From JAJFUI01 sp963754135 (GTDB lineage: Bacteria; Planctomycetota; Planctomycetia; Pirellulales; Thermoguttaceae): 64,000 nucleotides of DNA. This document shows, in pieces, positions 8,446-19,548 of this stretch. Positions within the stretch are counted from its first letter, which is position 1. Each line of letters starts with the position of its first letter. The notes under the pieces were generated by a model that did no database searches, had not been told where the DNA came from, and saw nothing but the letters and a program-made list of their open reading frames with translations. The position numbers and the translations under genes were made by a program. Location of the stretch: positions 434,001 to 498,000 of the forward strand of contig CAVWEY010000002.1 of NCBI GenBank assembly GCA_963754135.1. The letters are read 5' to 3'.

Positions 8446-9662
8446 ATGGTTCAGGTTCACGGACGGGTCTTTTCAGTTGGCGTGTTGACGGCCGGTCTGC
8501 TCGTGGCGGCCGGGCTTCTTGCCCGCGCGGATGACGCGGCATCTCCACCCGCGGCGAAGCCCGCGGTGAGTTCCAAACCGGCGGGGCCCGCTGCCCCGGC
8601 GAAGGACGCCGCTGCGAAGCCGAAGCGGCAGCTCCGGCCGGAGTTGGCCGAATTGCGCGACCGGGTGCGAAGCGTTCTGGCCGCGCAGCAGCAACAGCCT
8701 TTCAACACCCGCGACAACACCCCCACCGAAATCCTCAGCCGCTGCCTGGCCTTCGGTTGCGGGAGCGAGGTCTCGCTGGAGGCCCCCAACGGACAACACA
8801 TCAACGGCATCACCTGCCTCTGCTGGAACTATCCTTGCGCCGGCTTCGAGTTGCTCGGCCGCAGCGGGAACCACGTCGCCGCGCGGATCGGCTACGGCTA
8901 TCAGCAACGGCCGGGCGAGTTCCTGGCCACGCTGGCCCTCTCCCGCGTCCAACCGGACTACCCCGTCCGCCTCGGCCGGACCGTCCGCAAGGTCGCCGAC
9001 CTGGTCGAGGCCGAGAAGCTCGGCTGCCGCTCGGGGAGCGACATGTCGTCCGTGCTGGTCGGCCTGGCGTACTACGTCGACGAGCCGCAGTGGAGGAACG
9101 ACCTGGGCGAAACGTGGTCCATCGAGCGGATCGTCGGGGAGGAGCTGGGGCAGCCGGTCCTCGGTGCGCCGGAGGGCGGGCTGATGCGCCTGCTGGGCCT
9201 GAGCTTCGCCCTGGCGCACCGCGCGAAACACGATCAGCCGGTCGAAGGCGAGTTCGAGCGGCGCAGAAGTACGTCGCCCAGTTCCACCGCTACGCCTTCC
9301 GCCAGCAAAACGCGGACGGCAGTTGGGGGCCGTACTTCCTGGCGGCCAGGGGCAATAGCCCCGACCCCGCGGACCAATTGCGCGCCACCGGCCGCACATT
9401 GGAGTGGCTGGCGCTGTCGCTGCCCGAGGGGCGGCTCGAAGACGCCAATGTGGTCAACGCCGTGAACTACCTCAGCAATCTGCTCGGCACGGAGCGCTAC
9501 CAATGGAACGCGCCGATGCTGCCGACGCGGGAGATCGTCTCGCTGGGGCACGCCCTGCACGCCCTGTCGCTCTACGACGAGCGGGAGTTCCGCCCCACCG
9601 ACGCCGAGGAAAAACCGGCCGTCGAGAAGCCGTCCGCCGGAGAGCAGCCGCCCGCCAAGTAG
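8446..9662 (+). CDS. Exported protein of unknown function, frameshifted near 9260
   Basis: It starts MVQVHGRVFSVGVLTAGLLV, a signal peptide, with GGAG 10 bases upstream. An Ala/Pro/Lys linker follows, then a helical domain containing NTPTEILSRCLAFGCGSEV and INGITCLCWNYPC. Near 9260 (GAGCGGCGCAG) the frame must shift by one to continue into KYVAQFHRYAFRQQNADGSW and on to the stop at 9662. NADGSWG and the helical repeats recall prenyltransferase-like alpha/alpha toroid repeats (QQ-DGSWG), an inference only. The restored length is about 405 residues. It stops 22 bases from the convergent membrane gene. Confidence 0.6.
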
Positions 9663-9684
9663 TCCAATCAGGCCGCCACCGGGG

Positions 9685-10983
9685 CTACGGCGACGTTTCC
9701 GGCGGCGGATTGTCCTTGGGCGGCGCGGCCGCCTCGCCCGCCGCCACCGGTGCCCCGGCCTGGTCGGTGGTGATCGAGGGCAACTCGCCGGCCGGCTCGG
9801 TCTGGTCGGCGTCGAGGAAGACTTCGTCCATTTCCGTGGCGTCCACGTCGCGGCGGAGAAGGAAGTAGACGGCGGCCGAGGCGGTCCAGAAGTAGCTGAA
9901 CACGTAGCCCACGGCCAGCAGCTTCACGCAGCCGGTCCAGAACATGACGAGCGCCGCGCCGAACCCGGCCACGCCGGACATTTTGCCGCCGTGCAAGAGG
10001 GCGTTGATTTGGTGCTCCCCGCAGCCCCAGCCGGCGGCCCAATAGCTCAGCCAGATCACGGCCGCGGCGAAGTTCTGCACCAGCAGCCAGCCGAGCCAGC
10101 CGATCGCCGCGGCCACCGCCGCGTAGAACAGGTAGCAGAGCGGCCGCTGGAAGGTATAGGCATAGGAGCGGCTCAGGGCGTCGAAACTGTCGGTTCCCTC
10201 GGCGCTGATGGCGCCCCACATCAGCGGCCAGCCGAACAGCCCGCCCAACAGCAGCAAGGCCATGACGAAGCCGGCCACGAGCACCAGCGGCCAGAGAATG
10301 CCGCCCAGCAGGAAGCCGAGCCAGTGCATCAACAGGCCCACGATCACCACGGGGATTGCCACCAGCACCACGCCGCCGACGGGCAAGAGCGGGGCGGCGA
10401 AGTAGGCGGGCCATTTCCGCCAGGCAAACCGCAGCGCAGCACCCCAGCCGAGTTGCTCGTCAGCCGCCAGTTGCACGGCGGCGCTGCGGCAGATGGCGGC
10501 CCCGAACAGCGCCCACACCGCCACGCCCCACAGCCCGCAGAGAATCAGGCACACGAGGTCCCGCCGGCCGAAATCCTTGCTCCACAGCGCCGCCCGCGCC
10601 GGCTTCGTCAACAGCCGCACGGGGCTGGCCACGGCATCGTGCGGGCGCCAACCCTCGTCCGTAGATTCCGACTGGAGCACGTCGCGCACGTATTGTCTAC
10701 TCGATGGCGCGCCCGGCGCCGCGGGAACCGCTTGGTCGGTAATCGCCTCCCAGGGACAGTTGAAATAGGGTTCGAGCCAGCCCGTGGCCTCGGACTTTGT
10801 GGAGAAATCGCAGAAACGCGCCGCAAACAGCCACCAGCCGGTTGCCATGATGATTGCGCCCAGCGCGCCGAGGACCAGCGCCCGGACCCCGACGGCCAAC
10901 CGGAACGCGCGGACAATCTTCAGCCAGGGAAACGTCTCCAACCACGCCACTCGCCGAATCGTGCCGTTATCGTGTTCTACCAT
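9685..10983 (-). CDS. Polytopic membrane protein, unknown function
   Basis: The protein has 432 residues starting MVEHDNGTIRRVAWLETFPW; GGGGA lies upstream of this ATG. Around seven hydrophobic segments are visible, including LVLGALGAIIMATGWWLF, LVCLILCGLWGVAVWALFG and a long cluster LLPVGGVVLVAIPVVIVGLLM followed by further helices. The C-terminus is acidic and proline-rich. The family is not recognised; such proteins are common in planctomycetes. It is the last gene of the minus-strand run that begins with the chaperonins. Confidence 0.65.
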   Translation of the reverse strand: MVEHDNGTIRRVAWLETFPWLKIVRAFRLAVGVRALVLGALGAIIMATGWWLFAARFCDFSTKSEATGWLEPYFNCPWEAITDQAVPAAPGAPSSRQYVRDVLQSESTDEGWRPHDAVASPVRLLTKPARAALWSKDFGRRDLVCLILCGLWGVAVWALFGAAICRSAAVQLAADEQLGWGAALRFAWRKWPAYFAAPLLPVGGVVLVAIPVVIVGLLMHWLGFLLGGILWPLVLVAGFVMALLLLGGLFGWPLMWGAISAEGTDSFDALSRSYAYTFQRPLCYLFYAAVAAAIGWLGWLLVQNFAAAVIWLSYWAAGWGCGEHQINALLHGGKMSGVAGFGAALVMFWTGCVKLLAVGYVFSYFWTASAAVYFLLRRDVDATEMDEVFLDADQTEPAGELPSITTDQAGAPVAAGEAAAPPKDNPPPETSP

Positions 10984-11064
10984 GATAGGAATCCCCCAGA
11001 TAAGGTGCCTCGGAATTGCCAGTACCGGCATTATACAAACCGCGGCCGGCAACGCAAGCGGGGT

Positions 11065-11253
11065 CTAATACTCCTCCTCGTCCGTCCGCGGCGGCTGCCC
11101 CTCGGTTTCCTCCCGCTCGACCGGCAGGCCGTAGCGTTCGTCGAGCCAGCGGCCCAGATCCAGCAGCCGGCACCGCTGGCTACAAAACGGCATCGCGGTG
11201 CTGTCCTCCGGCCGGAACTCCCGCTGGCAGATGGGGCAGTGTAACGGCGGCAT
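11065..11253 (-). CDS. yacG: YacG-like zinc-binding DNA gyrase inhibitor
   Basis: The protein has 62 residues. Two cysteine pairs, CPIC near residue 6 and FCSQRC near residue 23, followed by LLDLGRWLDERYGLP, match the YacG family. In E. coli YacG binds the GyrB subunit and blocks DNA binding by gyrase. The length is normal and the C-terminus is acidic (RTDEEEY). It is downstream of the FmdB-like gene, with a PE-2 palindrome between them. Confidence 0.88.
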   Translation of the reverse strand: MPPLHCPICQREFRPEDSTAMPFCSQRCRLLDLGRWLDERYGLPVEREETEGQPPRTDEEEY

Positions 11254-11264
11254 TTTTGACCGGC

Positions 11265-11341
11265 GTGGCACGCCCTGAAAGGGCGTGGCGGGCGTCAGGG
11301 GCAAGTCCGACAATACACCACGCCCTTTCAGGGCGTGCCAC
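11265..11341. repeat. PE-2 palindrome
   Basis: The arms GTGGCACGCCCTGAAAGGGC... at 11265-11288 and 11318-11341 are perfect over 24 bases. It is intergenic between the yacG start and the FmdB-like stop. Confidence 0.88.
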
Positions 11342-11351
11342 ACCGCGTTTC

Positions 11352-11642
11352 CTATTTCTCGGACTTCTTCTCTTTGGTCTTGGCATCCGTGCCCTTGGCT
11401 CCCTCGGCGCCGACCGCCTTGCCGGCCTTGTCGGCGGCCGCGGCCTTCTTGTAGGAGTCCGTGGGGTAGTCGGTCTGGTAGAAGCCCGACCCCTTGAAAA
11501 CGATGGCCGCGCCGGGGCCGATCAGGCGGCGGAGCTTCTGCCGGCCGCACGCCGGACACTTCCGCTTTGGCCCCTCCTTGATCGGTTGGAACAGCTCGAA
11601 CTCATGTTGGCAGGCGTCGCAGACGTAATCGTAGGTCGGCAT
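11352..11642 (-). CDS. FmdB-type zinc ribbon protein
   Basis: The protein has 96 residues starting MPTYDYVCDACQHEFELFQ, with a second pair CPACG near residue 29; this is the standard FmdB zinc ribbon. A conserved segment AAIVFKGSGFYQTDYPTDS follows, then a low-complexity Lys/Ala tail. The function of the family is poorly defined (regulatory or ribosome-linked). It lies between grpE and yacG, each boundary marked by a PE-2 palindrome. Confidence 0.88.
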   Translation of the reverse strand: MPTYDYVCDACQHEFELFQPIKEGPKRKCPACGRQKLRRLIGPGAAIVFKGSGFYQTDYPTDSYKKAAAADKAGKAVGAEGAKGTDAKTKEKKSEK

Positions 11643-11663
11643 GGCTTCTTCTTATTCGCAGTT

Positions 11664-11744
11664 GGGTGGCACGCCCTGAAAGGGCGTGGCGGGCGTCACC
11701 GCCGAATTCAACAGCCGCCCACGCCCTTTCAGGGCGTGCCACCC
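11664..11744. repeat. PE-2 palindrome
   Basis: Perfect 26-bp arms (GGGTGGCACGCCCTGAAAGG...) lie at 11664-11689 and 11719-11744, in the gap between grpE and the FmdB-like gene. Confidence 0.88.
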
Positions 11745-11754
11745 TACGCCTAGT

Positions 11755-12375
11755 TTATGTGACTTTTGACACGATCACCTGGCTGGGGCGCACCACGCGG
11801 TCGTGCAACTGGTAGCCCTGTTGGGCTACCGTCAGGACGGTGTTCTCGGGATACTCGTCGGAAGGCTGCTGCATGACGGCGTGGTGCAGGTTCGGATCGA
11901 ACGGCATGTGCCGGGCCTCGATGCGGCGGCAGTGGTGCCGCCGGAGCACGTCCTCCAATTGCCGGTTGACCATTTGGAATCCTTCCAGCAGGGCGTTGGC
12001 GCCCGGTTGGGGCGGCAGTTCAACTGCCGCCCCAGCACTATTCATAGCCCCAGCGTCGGAATGCTTTTCCGCGGCGGCAATCGCCCGCTCAACGTTGTCC
12101 AGCACCGGCAACAGGTCGCGGAGCAGTCCGAGGTTGGCGTAGCGGAGGCGTTCTTCGCTTTCGCGGGCGGCCCGCTTGCGGTAATTGTCCAGTTCGGCGT
12201 GGCAGCGGAGGGCGCGGTCCTTGGCGGCCTCGAGCTCGGCGCGGAGCTGGGCCACGGTTTCTTCGGCCGCTTGCGGTTTCGCAGCGTCCTGCGCTTGCGG
12301 CTTCGCGGTTTCCGCTTCCGCTTGCTCGGGCGGCGGAGGCCCCGCACCGGGTTCAGTCGGTTTGTGTTTCGTCAT
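11755..12375 (-). CDS. grpE: GrpE nucleotide exchange factor for DnaK
   Basis: The protein has 206 residues. A long helical N-terminal part with LRAELEAAKDRALRCHAELD and NYRKRAARESEE matches GrpE, followed by LLPVLDNVERAI and the C-terminal sheet part with MPFDPNLHHAVMQ and VVRPSQVIVSK. GrpE releases ADP from DnaK. Its start overlaps the dnaJ stop by 23 bases, so the two are probably translated together. A PE-4 palindrome (12007-12035) lies in frame in the middle and encodes AAVELPPQPG, between the helical and sheet parts. No dnaK is in the window. Confidence 0.92.
   Translation of the reverse strand: MTKHKPTEPGAGPPPPEQAEAETAKPQAQDAAKPQAAEETVAQLRAELEAAKDRALRCHAELDNYRKRAARESEERLRYANLGLLRDLLPVLDNVERAIAAAEKHSDAGAMNSAGAAVELPPQPGANALLEGFQMVNRQLEDVLRRHHCRRIEARHMPFDPNLHHAVMQQPSDEYPENTVLTVAQQGYQLHDRVVRPSQVIVSKVT
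12007..12035. repeat. PE-4 palindrome within grpE
   Basis: GGGGCGGCAGTT followed by its inverted copy AACTGCCGCCCC. Near-identical copies lie at 15739-15763 (intergenic) and 23511-23540 (intergenic). Confidence 0.8.
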
Positions 12376-13515
12376 GCTTCGTTCTCCGTTGGCTTGGTTC
12401 CGCCTGGAACAATTCTCTCACTTTTTCGAAGAAGCCCTTCCGCGTCGGGCTGACGTCGGTGCTCTCGATCTCGGCCAGCCGCCGCAGGGCGGCCTCGTGC
12501 TCGGGGGTGAGCGTCTTCGGGACTTCGACGTTGACTTGCACCACCAAGTTGCCGCGGCCGCGGTACCTGGGGTCGGGCATACCGCGGCCCTTGAGCGTGA
12601 AGACCGCGCCGCTCTGCGTGCCGGCGGGAATGTGCAACTCCTCGCGGCCGTCGAGGGTCGGCACCTCGATGGTGGCCCCCAACGCCGCCTGCGAGTAGCC
12701 GATGGGCACCTCGCAGAAGAGGTCCTGGCCCCGCCGGTGGAAGAGGGGGTGTTCGGCGACGTGGACGAGGCAGTAGCAGTCGCCGGGCGGGCCGCCGGCG
12801 GGGCTCGGCTCGCCCTCGCCCGGCAAGCGGAGGCGGGTTTGATTGTCCACGCCGGCGGGGATGTCCACCTTCCGCGTAACTCTCTTCTGCCCGTAGCCCG
12901 ACCCGCGGCAGCCGCCGCACGGCTCGCGGATCGTTTGCCCGCTGCCGTGGCAGGCGGGGCAGGTGGTTTGCAGCGAGAAGATGCCGCTCTGCTGCACGAC
13001 CCGGCCCCGGCCGCCGCAATAGCGGCAGGGTTCGGGCCGCGTCCCCGGCTTGGCCCCCGAGCCGCGGCACGTTTCGCACACCACGTGCCGGGCGAAACGG
13101 ACGATCTTCACCGTCCCCTTGGCGGCCTCGAGCAAGTCGAGATCGACGTCGCAGCGGATGTCCTCTCCCTTGTGGACCCGCGTCCCGCGACGACCGCCGA
13201 AGATGTCGCCGAAGAAGCCCTGGCCGAAGATGTCGCCGAAGGCCTGGAAGATGTCGGCCACGTCGTGGAACTGGGCGCGCCGCCCCCTTCCAGGCCGGCC
13301 TGCCCGTAGCGGTCGTAGCGGGCCCGCTTCTCGGGATGGCTGAGGACCTCGAAGGCCTCGGCGGCCTCCTTGAACTTGACGATCGCCTCCTCGTCGCCAG
13401 GATTGCGGTCGGGATGGTATTTCAGCGCCAACCGCCGGTAGGCCTCGGAGAGGCGGGCCTCCGTCGCGTCCCGCTCGACGCCCAGGACTTCGTAGTAGTC
13501 GCGCTTTTCCGCCAT
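12353..13515 (-). CDS. dnaJ: DnaJ co-chaperone, frameshifted near 13280
   Basis: The J domain starts MAEKRDYYEVLGVERDATEA and has HPDRNPGDEEA with the HPD motif. In the GC-rich run near 13280 one base must be removed to join it to DVADIFQAFGDIFG. Four CxxCxGxG zinc repeats follow (CETCRGSG, CRYCGGRG, CPACHGSG, CGGCRGSG), then the two C-terminal substrate domains. The joined length of about 387 residues is normal for DnaJ, and the only defect is the one-base slip in a homopolymer-like run, so a sequence error is likely. It stimulates DnaK ATPase. It is in one block with grpE and the chaperonins. Confidence 0.9.
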
Positions 13516-13643
13516 CGTTGGCATGGCCGGGTTGGAGGCGGTTGCCGGAACATGATATTCTACCACGAAATGGGCGAAGGGTTCAGGGTTCAGGGTTCAG
13601 CGAACCCAGCAACCCGACACCTGAACCCCGAACCCTGACCCCT

Positions 13644-15263
13644 TCACCGCACGCTTCCCTCCACCTGCCGCTTCTTCTTGTCCTCCTTGTTCAGATCGGT
13701 GACCATGGTTTCGGTGGTGAGCATCAGTCCGGCGATGCTGGCGGCGTTTTCCAGGGCCGTGCGGACCACCTTCAAGGGGTCGATAATGCCCGCCTTGAAC
13801 ATGTCAACGTACTTCCCCGTGTTGGCGTCGTAGCCGGTGTTCACCGCCTTGTCGGCCACCTCGTCGGCGACCACCGAGCCGTCGGTGCCGCAGTTGTCGG
13901 CGATCTGGCGGATGGGCATGGGCAGCGCCCGGAGCACGATGTCCACGCCGATCTTCTCGTCGCCGCGGGCGGCGCCGCGGGCCTTCTCGACCGCCTCCCG
14001 GCAACGCAAGAGCGCCACGCCCCCGCCGGGCACGATCCCTTCCTCGGCCGCCGCGCGGGTGGCGTGCAGGGCGTCCTCGACCCGCGCCTTCTTCTGCTTC
14101 ATCTCGGCCTCGGTGTTGGCCCCGACCGAAACCACCGCCACCCCGCCGCAGAGCTTCGCCAGCCGCTCCTGGAACTTCTCCCGGTCGTAGTCGCTGTCGG
14201 TCGATTCGATCTGGGCGCGGAGCTGGTCGCAGCGGCCGCGGATGTCGGCCTGCTTGCCCCCGCCCTCGACCAACGTCGTGGCGTCCTTGTCGACGGTGAT
14301 CTTCTTCGCCCGGCCGAGTTGCTCGACCTCGACGTTCTCCAGCTTGATGCCGAGGTCCTCGCTGATCATCGTGCCGCCGGTCAGGGTGGCGATGTCGCCC
14401 AGCATGGCCTTCCGCCGGTCGCCGAAGCCGGGGGCCTTCACCGCGCAGATGTTGAGGATGCCGCGGAGCTTATTCACCACCAGCGTGGTAAGCGCCTCCC
14501 CCTCGATGTCCTCGGCAATAATCAACAGCGGCTTGCCCCGCTGCATCACCTTTTCCAACAACGGAATCAGGTCGCGCAGGTTGCTGATCTTCTTCTCGTG
14601 GATGAGGATGTAGGCGTCCTCCATGAGGCAGTCCATCTCCGGGGCGCGGTTGATGAAGTAGGGCGAAAGATAGCCCTTGTCGAACTGCATCCCCTCGACG
14701 ATCTCGTAGGTGGTTTCGGCCGTTTTTCCCTCCTCGACCGTGATTACGCCGTCCTTGCCCACTTTGTCCATCGCCTCGGCCAGCAGGTTGCCGATCATGG
14801 GGTCGTTGTTGGCGCTGATCGAGCCGACGCTGGCCATTTCCTCCTTGCTGTCGACCTTCTTGGACAGCGTGCGGAGGTGGGCCACGGCGGCCTCGACCGC
14901 CTTCTCGATGCCGCGGCGGATGGCCGCCGGATTGCTCCCCGCGGCGATGTTCCGCAGCCCTTCCTTGAAGATCGCCCGGCCCAGCACCGTGGCCGTGGTG
15001 GTGCCGTCGCCGGCCACGTCCGAGGTCTTCGAGGCCACTTCGTTGACGAGCTTCGCGCCCATGTTCTCGAAGCGGTCTTCCAATTCGACCTCCTTGCTCA
15101 CCGTGACGCCGTCCTTGGTGACGGTCGGGCCGCCGTAGGATTTGTCGAGGATCACGTTGCGGCCGGTGGGGCCAAGGGTCACGGCCACCACGTCGGCCAG
15201 TTTATCCACACCCCGGAGCATCCGCTCGCGGGCTTGCTGGGCGTATAGGAGTTGTTTGGGCAC
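13644..15263 (-). CDS. groEL: Chaperonin GroEL, first paralogue
   Basis: The protein has 539 residues starting MPKQLLYAQQARERMLRGV. It carries typical GroEL segments: VTLGPTGRNVILDKSYG, the ATP-site VAGDGTTTATVL, and EEGIVPGGGVALLRC. It lacks the GGM-rich tail of classical GroEL and ends KKRQVEGSVR. Multiple groEL genes are usual in planctomycetes; a tail-less one may have a special client set (inference). It is downstream of groES. Confidence 0.94.
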   Translation of the reverse strand: MPKQLLYAQQARERMLRGVDKLADVVAVTLGPTGRNVILDKSYGGPTVTKDGVTVSKEVELEDRFENMGAKLVNEVASKTSDVAGDGTTTATVLGRAIFKEGLRNIAAGSNPAAIRRGIEKAVEAAVAHLRTLSKKVDSKEEMASVGSISANNDPMIGNLLAEAMDKVGKDGVITVEEGKTAETTYEIVEGMQFDKGYLSPYFINRAPEMDCLMEDAYILIHEKKISNLRDLIPLLEKVMQRGKPLLIIAEDIEGEALTTLVVNKLRGILNICAVKAPGFGDRRKAMLGDIATLTGGTMISEDLGIKLENVEVEQLGRAKKITVDKDATTLVEGGGKQADIRGRCDQLRAQIESTDSDYDREKFQERLAKLCGGVAVVSVGANTEAEMKQKKARVEDALHATRAAAEEGIVPGGGVALLRCREAVEKARGAARGDEKIGVDIVLRALPMPIRQIADNCGTDGSVVADEVADKAVNTGYDANTGKYVDMFKAGIIDPLKVVRTALENAASIAGLMLTTETMVTDLNKEDKKKRQVEGSVR

Positions 15264-15388
15264 TGGATATGTTCCTTGTTAAGGGTTCATGGTTCGGGGT
15301 TCAGGGTTCGGGGCCGAATCAACTTGTCAGACCGGTCCCGACTGGTCCGACTTGTCGGACCAACCGTCCGAAGCCTGAACCCTGGCCG

Positions 15389-15688
15389 CTACTTCACCAC
15401 CTTGGCCAAAATGTCCGATTCGCGGACGATCTTCACTTCGCGGCCTTCGATCTCGATTTCCGAGCCGCTGTATTTGCCGTAGATCACTTCGTCGCCGACG
15501 GCGACCGAGAGCTTGCCGCGCTCGCCGCTATCCAGCAGTTTGCCCGGCCCGACGGCCAGGACGGTGCCACGTTGCGGCTTTTCCTTGGCGGTGTCGGGGA
15601 GCACGATGCCCCCGGCCGTCATCTCCTCCGCCTCCATCGGTTCCACCACGACACGGTCATCCAACGGCCGCAAGTTGAGTTTCGACAT
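15389..15688 (-). CDS. groES: Co-chaperonin GroES
   Basis: The protein has 99 residues starting MSKLNLRPLDDRVVVEPMEA. The mobile loop region EMTAGGIVLPDTAKEKPQRG and the end ESDILAKVV are typical. It caps the GroEL ring. It sits between the two groEL genes on the same strand. No CIRCE element was found upstream. Confidence 0.95.
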   Translation of the reverse strand: MSKLNLRPLDDRVVVEPMEAEEMTAGGIVLPDTAKEKPQRGTVLAVGPGKLLDSGERGKLSVAVGDEVIYGKYSGSEIEIEGREVKIVRESDILAKVVK

Positions 15689-15738
15689 AGTTCGGTTTCC
15701 TTCGGGTCAAGTGTAAGGCTAGTTTGTTGGTTTAAGTC

Positions 15739-15857
15739 GGGGCGGCAGTTGAACTGCCGCTCCAACACAGGTTCCCACAATAGCCGGCGGCTAACAGCCG
15801 CCGGAGAGTGACCATTGTTGCACGCACATTCCGGCGCCTGTTAACCGCCGGCTATTG
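15739..15857. repeat. PE-4 palindrome and a second palindrome between groEL and groES
   Basis: 15739-15763 is a PE-4 copy with one changed base. Arms CAATAGCCGGCGGCTAACAG (15778-15797) and their near-inverse at 15838-15857 form a second palindrome with one mismatch. Together they fill most of the gap between the two chaperonin genes. Confidence 0.75.
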
Positions 15858-15872
15858 CGTGCGGTAGGTTTG

Positions 15873-17561
<1,689 letters not shown>

Positions 17562-17847
17562 AGCGGATTCCTCCTCTTGTTGGCTTACTTGCTCGGAATT
17601 GTACGGCGACAGCGTGGCCCGACCACAAAATGGCAGCCCCGCGCGGTTTGGCCGGGGATAGATGCAAGCGGTGTGCCAAAGAGCAATAGCGGACTCGCAA
17701 CTCATTGCCGCGTAACATATTGAGACGTTGTATCCAGAATGTTGCCTAAGAGTGAGCGGCGCATTAACTTTCCGTGTATGTCATTTTGGCAGGTGCTCAA
17801 GCCGACATCCTTGAACAGCCTCGCCACCGGAACCTACGGGTGGATGC
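17562..17847. other. Upstream region of groEL, no clear control element
   Basis: Searched by eye for a CIRCE repeat (TTAGCACTC and its inverse) and a sigma-32-like promoter; neither was convincing. The groEL promoter must be here but is not called. Confidence 0.35.
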
Positions 17848-17876
17848 TTGACATCAGTTGGAAGGGATACCATAAT
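17848..17876 (+). promoter_or_regulatory. Sigma-70-like promoter
   Basis: TTGACA at 17848-17853 and CATAAT at 17871-17876, separated by exactly 17 bases, lie 56 bases ahead of the zinc-ribbon gene start. It is the best promoter match seen in the window. Confidence 0.6.
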
Positions 17877-17932
17877 CGCAAACTGCTTGGACGTTGATGG
17901 CGGCCATAATGCTGCCGGCGAAGTAATCCGCC

Positions 17933-18672
17933 ATGATCCAGTTTGCATGTCCAGTCTGTGGAAAGAAATATCAGGCTCCCGACTCGGGCGCAGGAAGGCA
18001 GGCAAAGTGCCAACAGTGCGGGGAGACCGTTCGCGTTCCCAACGATCAATCACGCGTAGGAGGTGCCACGAAGCCTCCGCCGACACCACCGTTGCCGACA
18101 ACTGATATTCGCGAGGCTGTGCCGACACCAGCTTCCGCGAACAATTTTCCGTTTCGGCGACCCGTCCAGTCTACCGCTCGCACTTCCTACACGGCGGGTA
18201 ATCTAATGCCGGGCGAGAAGATTCTATTTGCAGCGAGCATCCATCCGATGATCTTCCTACCCGCCGGCATACTTTTCCTTGTGGCCTTGATCCCTTTCGC
18301 ACTCGCATTCATCACATCTGGATCCCGCGGAGCGGACACATTTCTCGGTGGACTTTGCCTCGGAATGCCACTTCTCCTGGCGCAATCATTCTGGCGATTA
18401 AGACCCTAATCATATTCTTGACCACGGAGTGTGTCCTGACCGACAGACGTGTTATTGGAAAGAGGGGGTTGATTAGCCGCCAGTCGCTGGAGATCTTGCT
18501 GACAAAGACCGAAGGTTTGCAGGTTGATCAAGGCGTTTTCGGCCGCGTTTTCGACTTCGGAACCGTCACAGTGTCAGGCACGGGCGGATCAAAAACGCGA
18601 TTCCCGGGTATTGCCAACCCATTGGACTTTCGCAAGAACGTCCAACAACAGATCGCTGTCGTGCAAGATTGA
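17933..18672 (+). CDS. Zinc-ribbon, membrane and PH-like protein, frameshifted near 18378
   Basis: The first frame starts MIQFACPVCGKKYQAPDSGAG with CPVC and CQQC, a zinc ribbon, then a proline-rich linker and a hydrophobic pair (ILFLVALIPFALAFI, LGGLCLGMPLLL). After a one-base shift near 18378 the second frame gives AIILAIKTLIIFLTTECVLTDRRV and ends at 18672. LTDRRVIGKRGLISRQSLEI is typical of bacterial PH (YdbS-like) domains. The restored protein is about 246 residues. Function unknown; zinc-ribbon plus PH membrane proteins are common in planctomycetes. Confidence 0.65.
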
Positions 18673-18714
18673 CGATTTTTCCCCAGCGAGGCGCACGGGT
18701 GATCATATTGCCGC

Positions 18715-19062
18715 TTACAGTGGTAGAAATTCCACCCGGTTCTGCATGTCCACTGGATCGCCCGCCTCGGCAATCAGTTCAAGCTCGACGATTATCTGCC
18801 TCACCGTCAGCCGGTACTGATGGACATAGACGACGCCCGAGAATGGCCGCCCAGCCGCACACCAACGGTCGGCGATGGCCAGAAAGTGGCGGTCGTGCGT
18901 AAATAGCACCCGACCGAGCTGGGCGGCGCGATCGAGCAACGGTTCGTCGTCCAACTCGGCGCTGCCGTCCTCGTAGGCCGTCACGACGTCAACGCCCCGC
19001 TGCCGTAGACCCAGGGCAACCGCCTTCGGGACACTGTGATCGAGATAGAGGGCGACACTCAC
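18715..19062 (-). CDS. DUF5615 PIN-like toxin
   Basis: The protein has 115 residues, starting at a GTG: VSVALYLDHSVPKAVALGL. Acidic residues in LYLDHS, YEDGS and FTHDRHFLAIA match the DUF5615 (Mut7-C/PIN-like) fold. Such proteins are usually the toxin of a pair with a DUF433 antitoxin. Here the start overlaps the stop of the DUF433 gene by 4 bases (GTGA), supporting a co-translated toxin-antitoxin operon. Confidence 0.8.
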   Translation of the reverse strand: MSVALYLDHSVPKAVALGLRQRGVDVVTAYEDGSAELDDEPLLDRAAQLGRVLFTHDRHFLAIADRWCAAGRPFSGVVYVHQYRLTVRQIIVELELIAEAGDPVDMQNRVEFLPL

Positions 19063-19380
19063 GGCAGCAAGCCCTTGGCTTGGAGCTTCAGCCGAAGAGG
19101 CGACGGCCCGGCCGCCTCGAACTTCTTGCGGTACTCCTCAACGGTCCGGATCCCCCGCTCAATGTCGGCGTCGACCTCGGCTTGGTGGTCGTAGTAGTAA
19201 CCCAGGGCGCTATGGATTTGGCCGAGGCTCAAGTGCGGGAACTCGCGACATAGGTTCTCGGGCATCCCATCCGTAGGCGAGATGGGGGACGATGATTTCC
19301 ACGACCTTGATTCGCGTGCCGGCCAGCATCGGCACGTTGTCGGGACCGATCGTGACATGGGCGTACTCGACTGTGGACAT
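19059..19380 (-). CDS. DUF433 antitoxin, frameshifted near 19265
   Basis: The ATG at 19380 follows GGAGAAAGG. The frame reads MSTVEYAHVTIGPDNVPMLA, then GTRIKVVEIIVPHLAYGW, which is the DUF433 pattern. One extra G near 19265 (GGATGGGATG) breaks it; in the other frame it continues as MPENLCREFPHLSLGQIHSA and ends LQAKGLLP. The restored product is about 107 residues, a normal DUF433 size, with a winged-helix-like DNA-binding fold. It overlaps the toxin gene by 4 bases. Confidence 0.75.
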
Positions 19381-19548
19381 GGCCCTTTCTCCTGCGGCGG
19401 AAAAGCCTCCCTATCAGTATACCACGGGCCGGTGGGGATGTCACCCCGCCCGGCCACTTGCCCCTGATTGCAGTTCCTTACCGGGCGGGGTAGGATGGCA
19501 GTCGAGTCGAGCGGGTGCAAACCTTATCTCGAACCAGAGGAGTAAGCC

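Noticed and set aside
12353..13515. Programmed frameshift in dnaJ
   Set aside because: No slippery heptamer with a downstream structure is evident, and similar breaks occur in many unrelated genes, so error is more likely.
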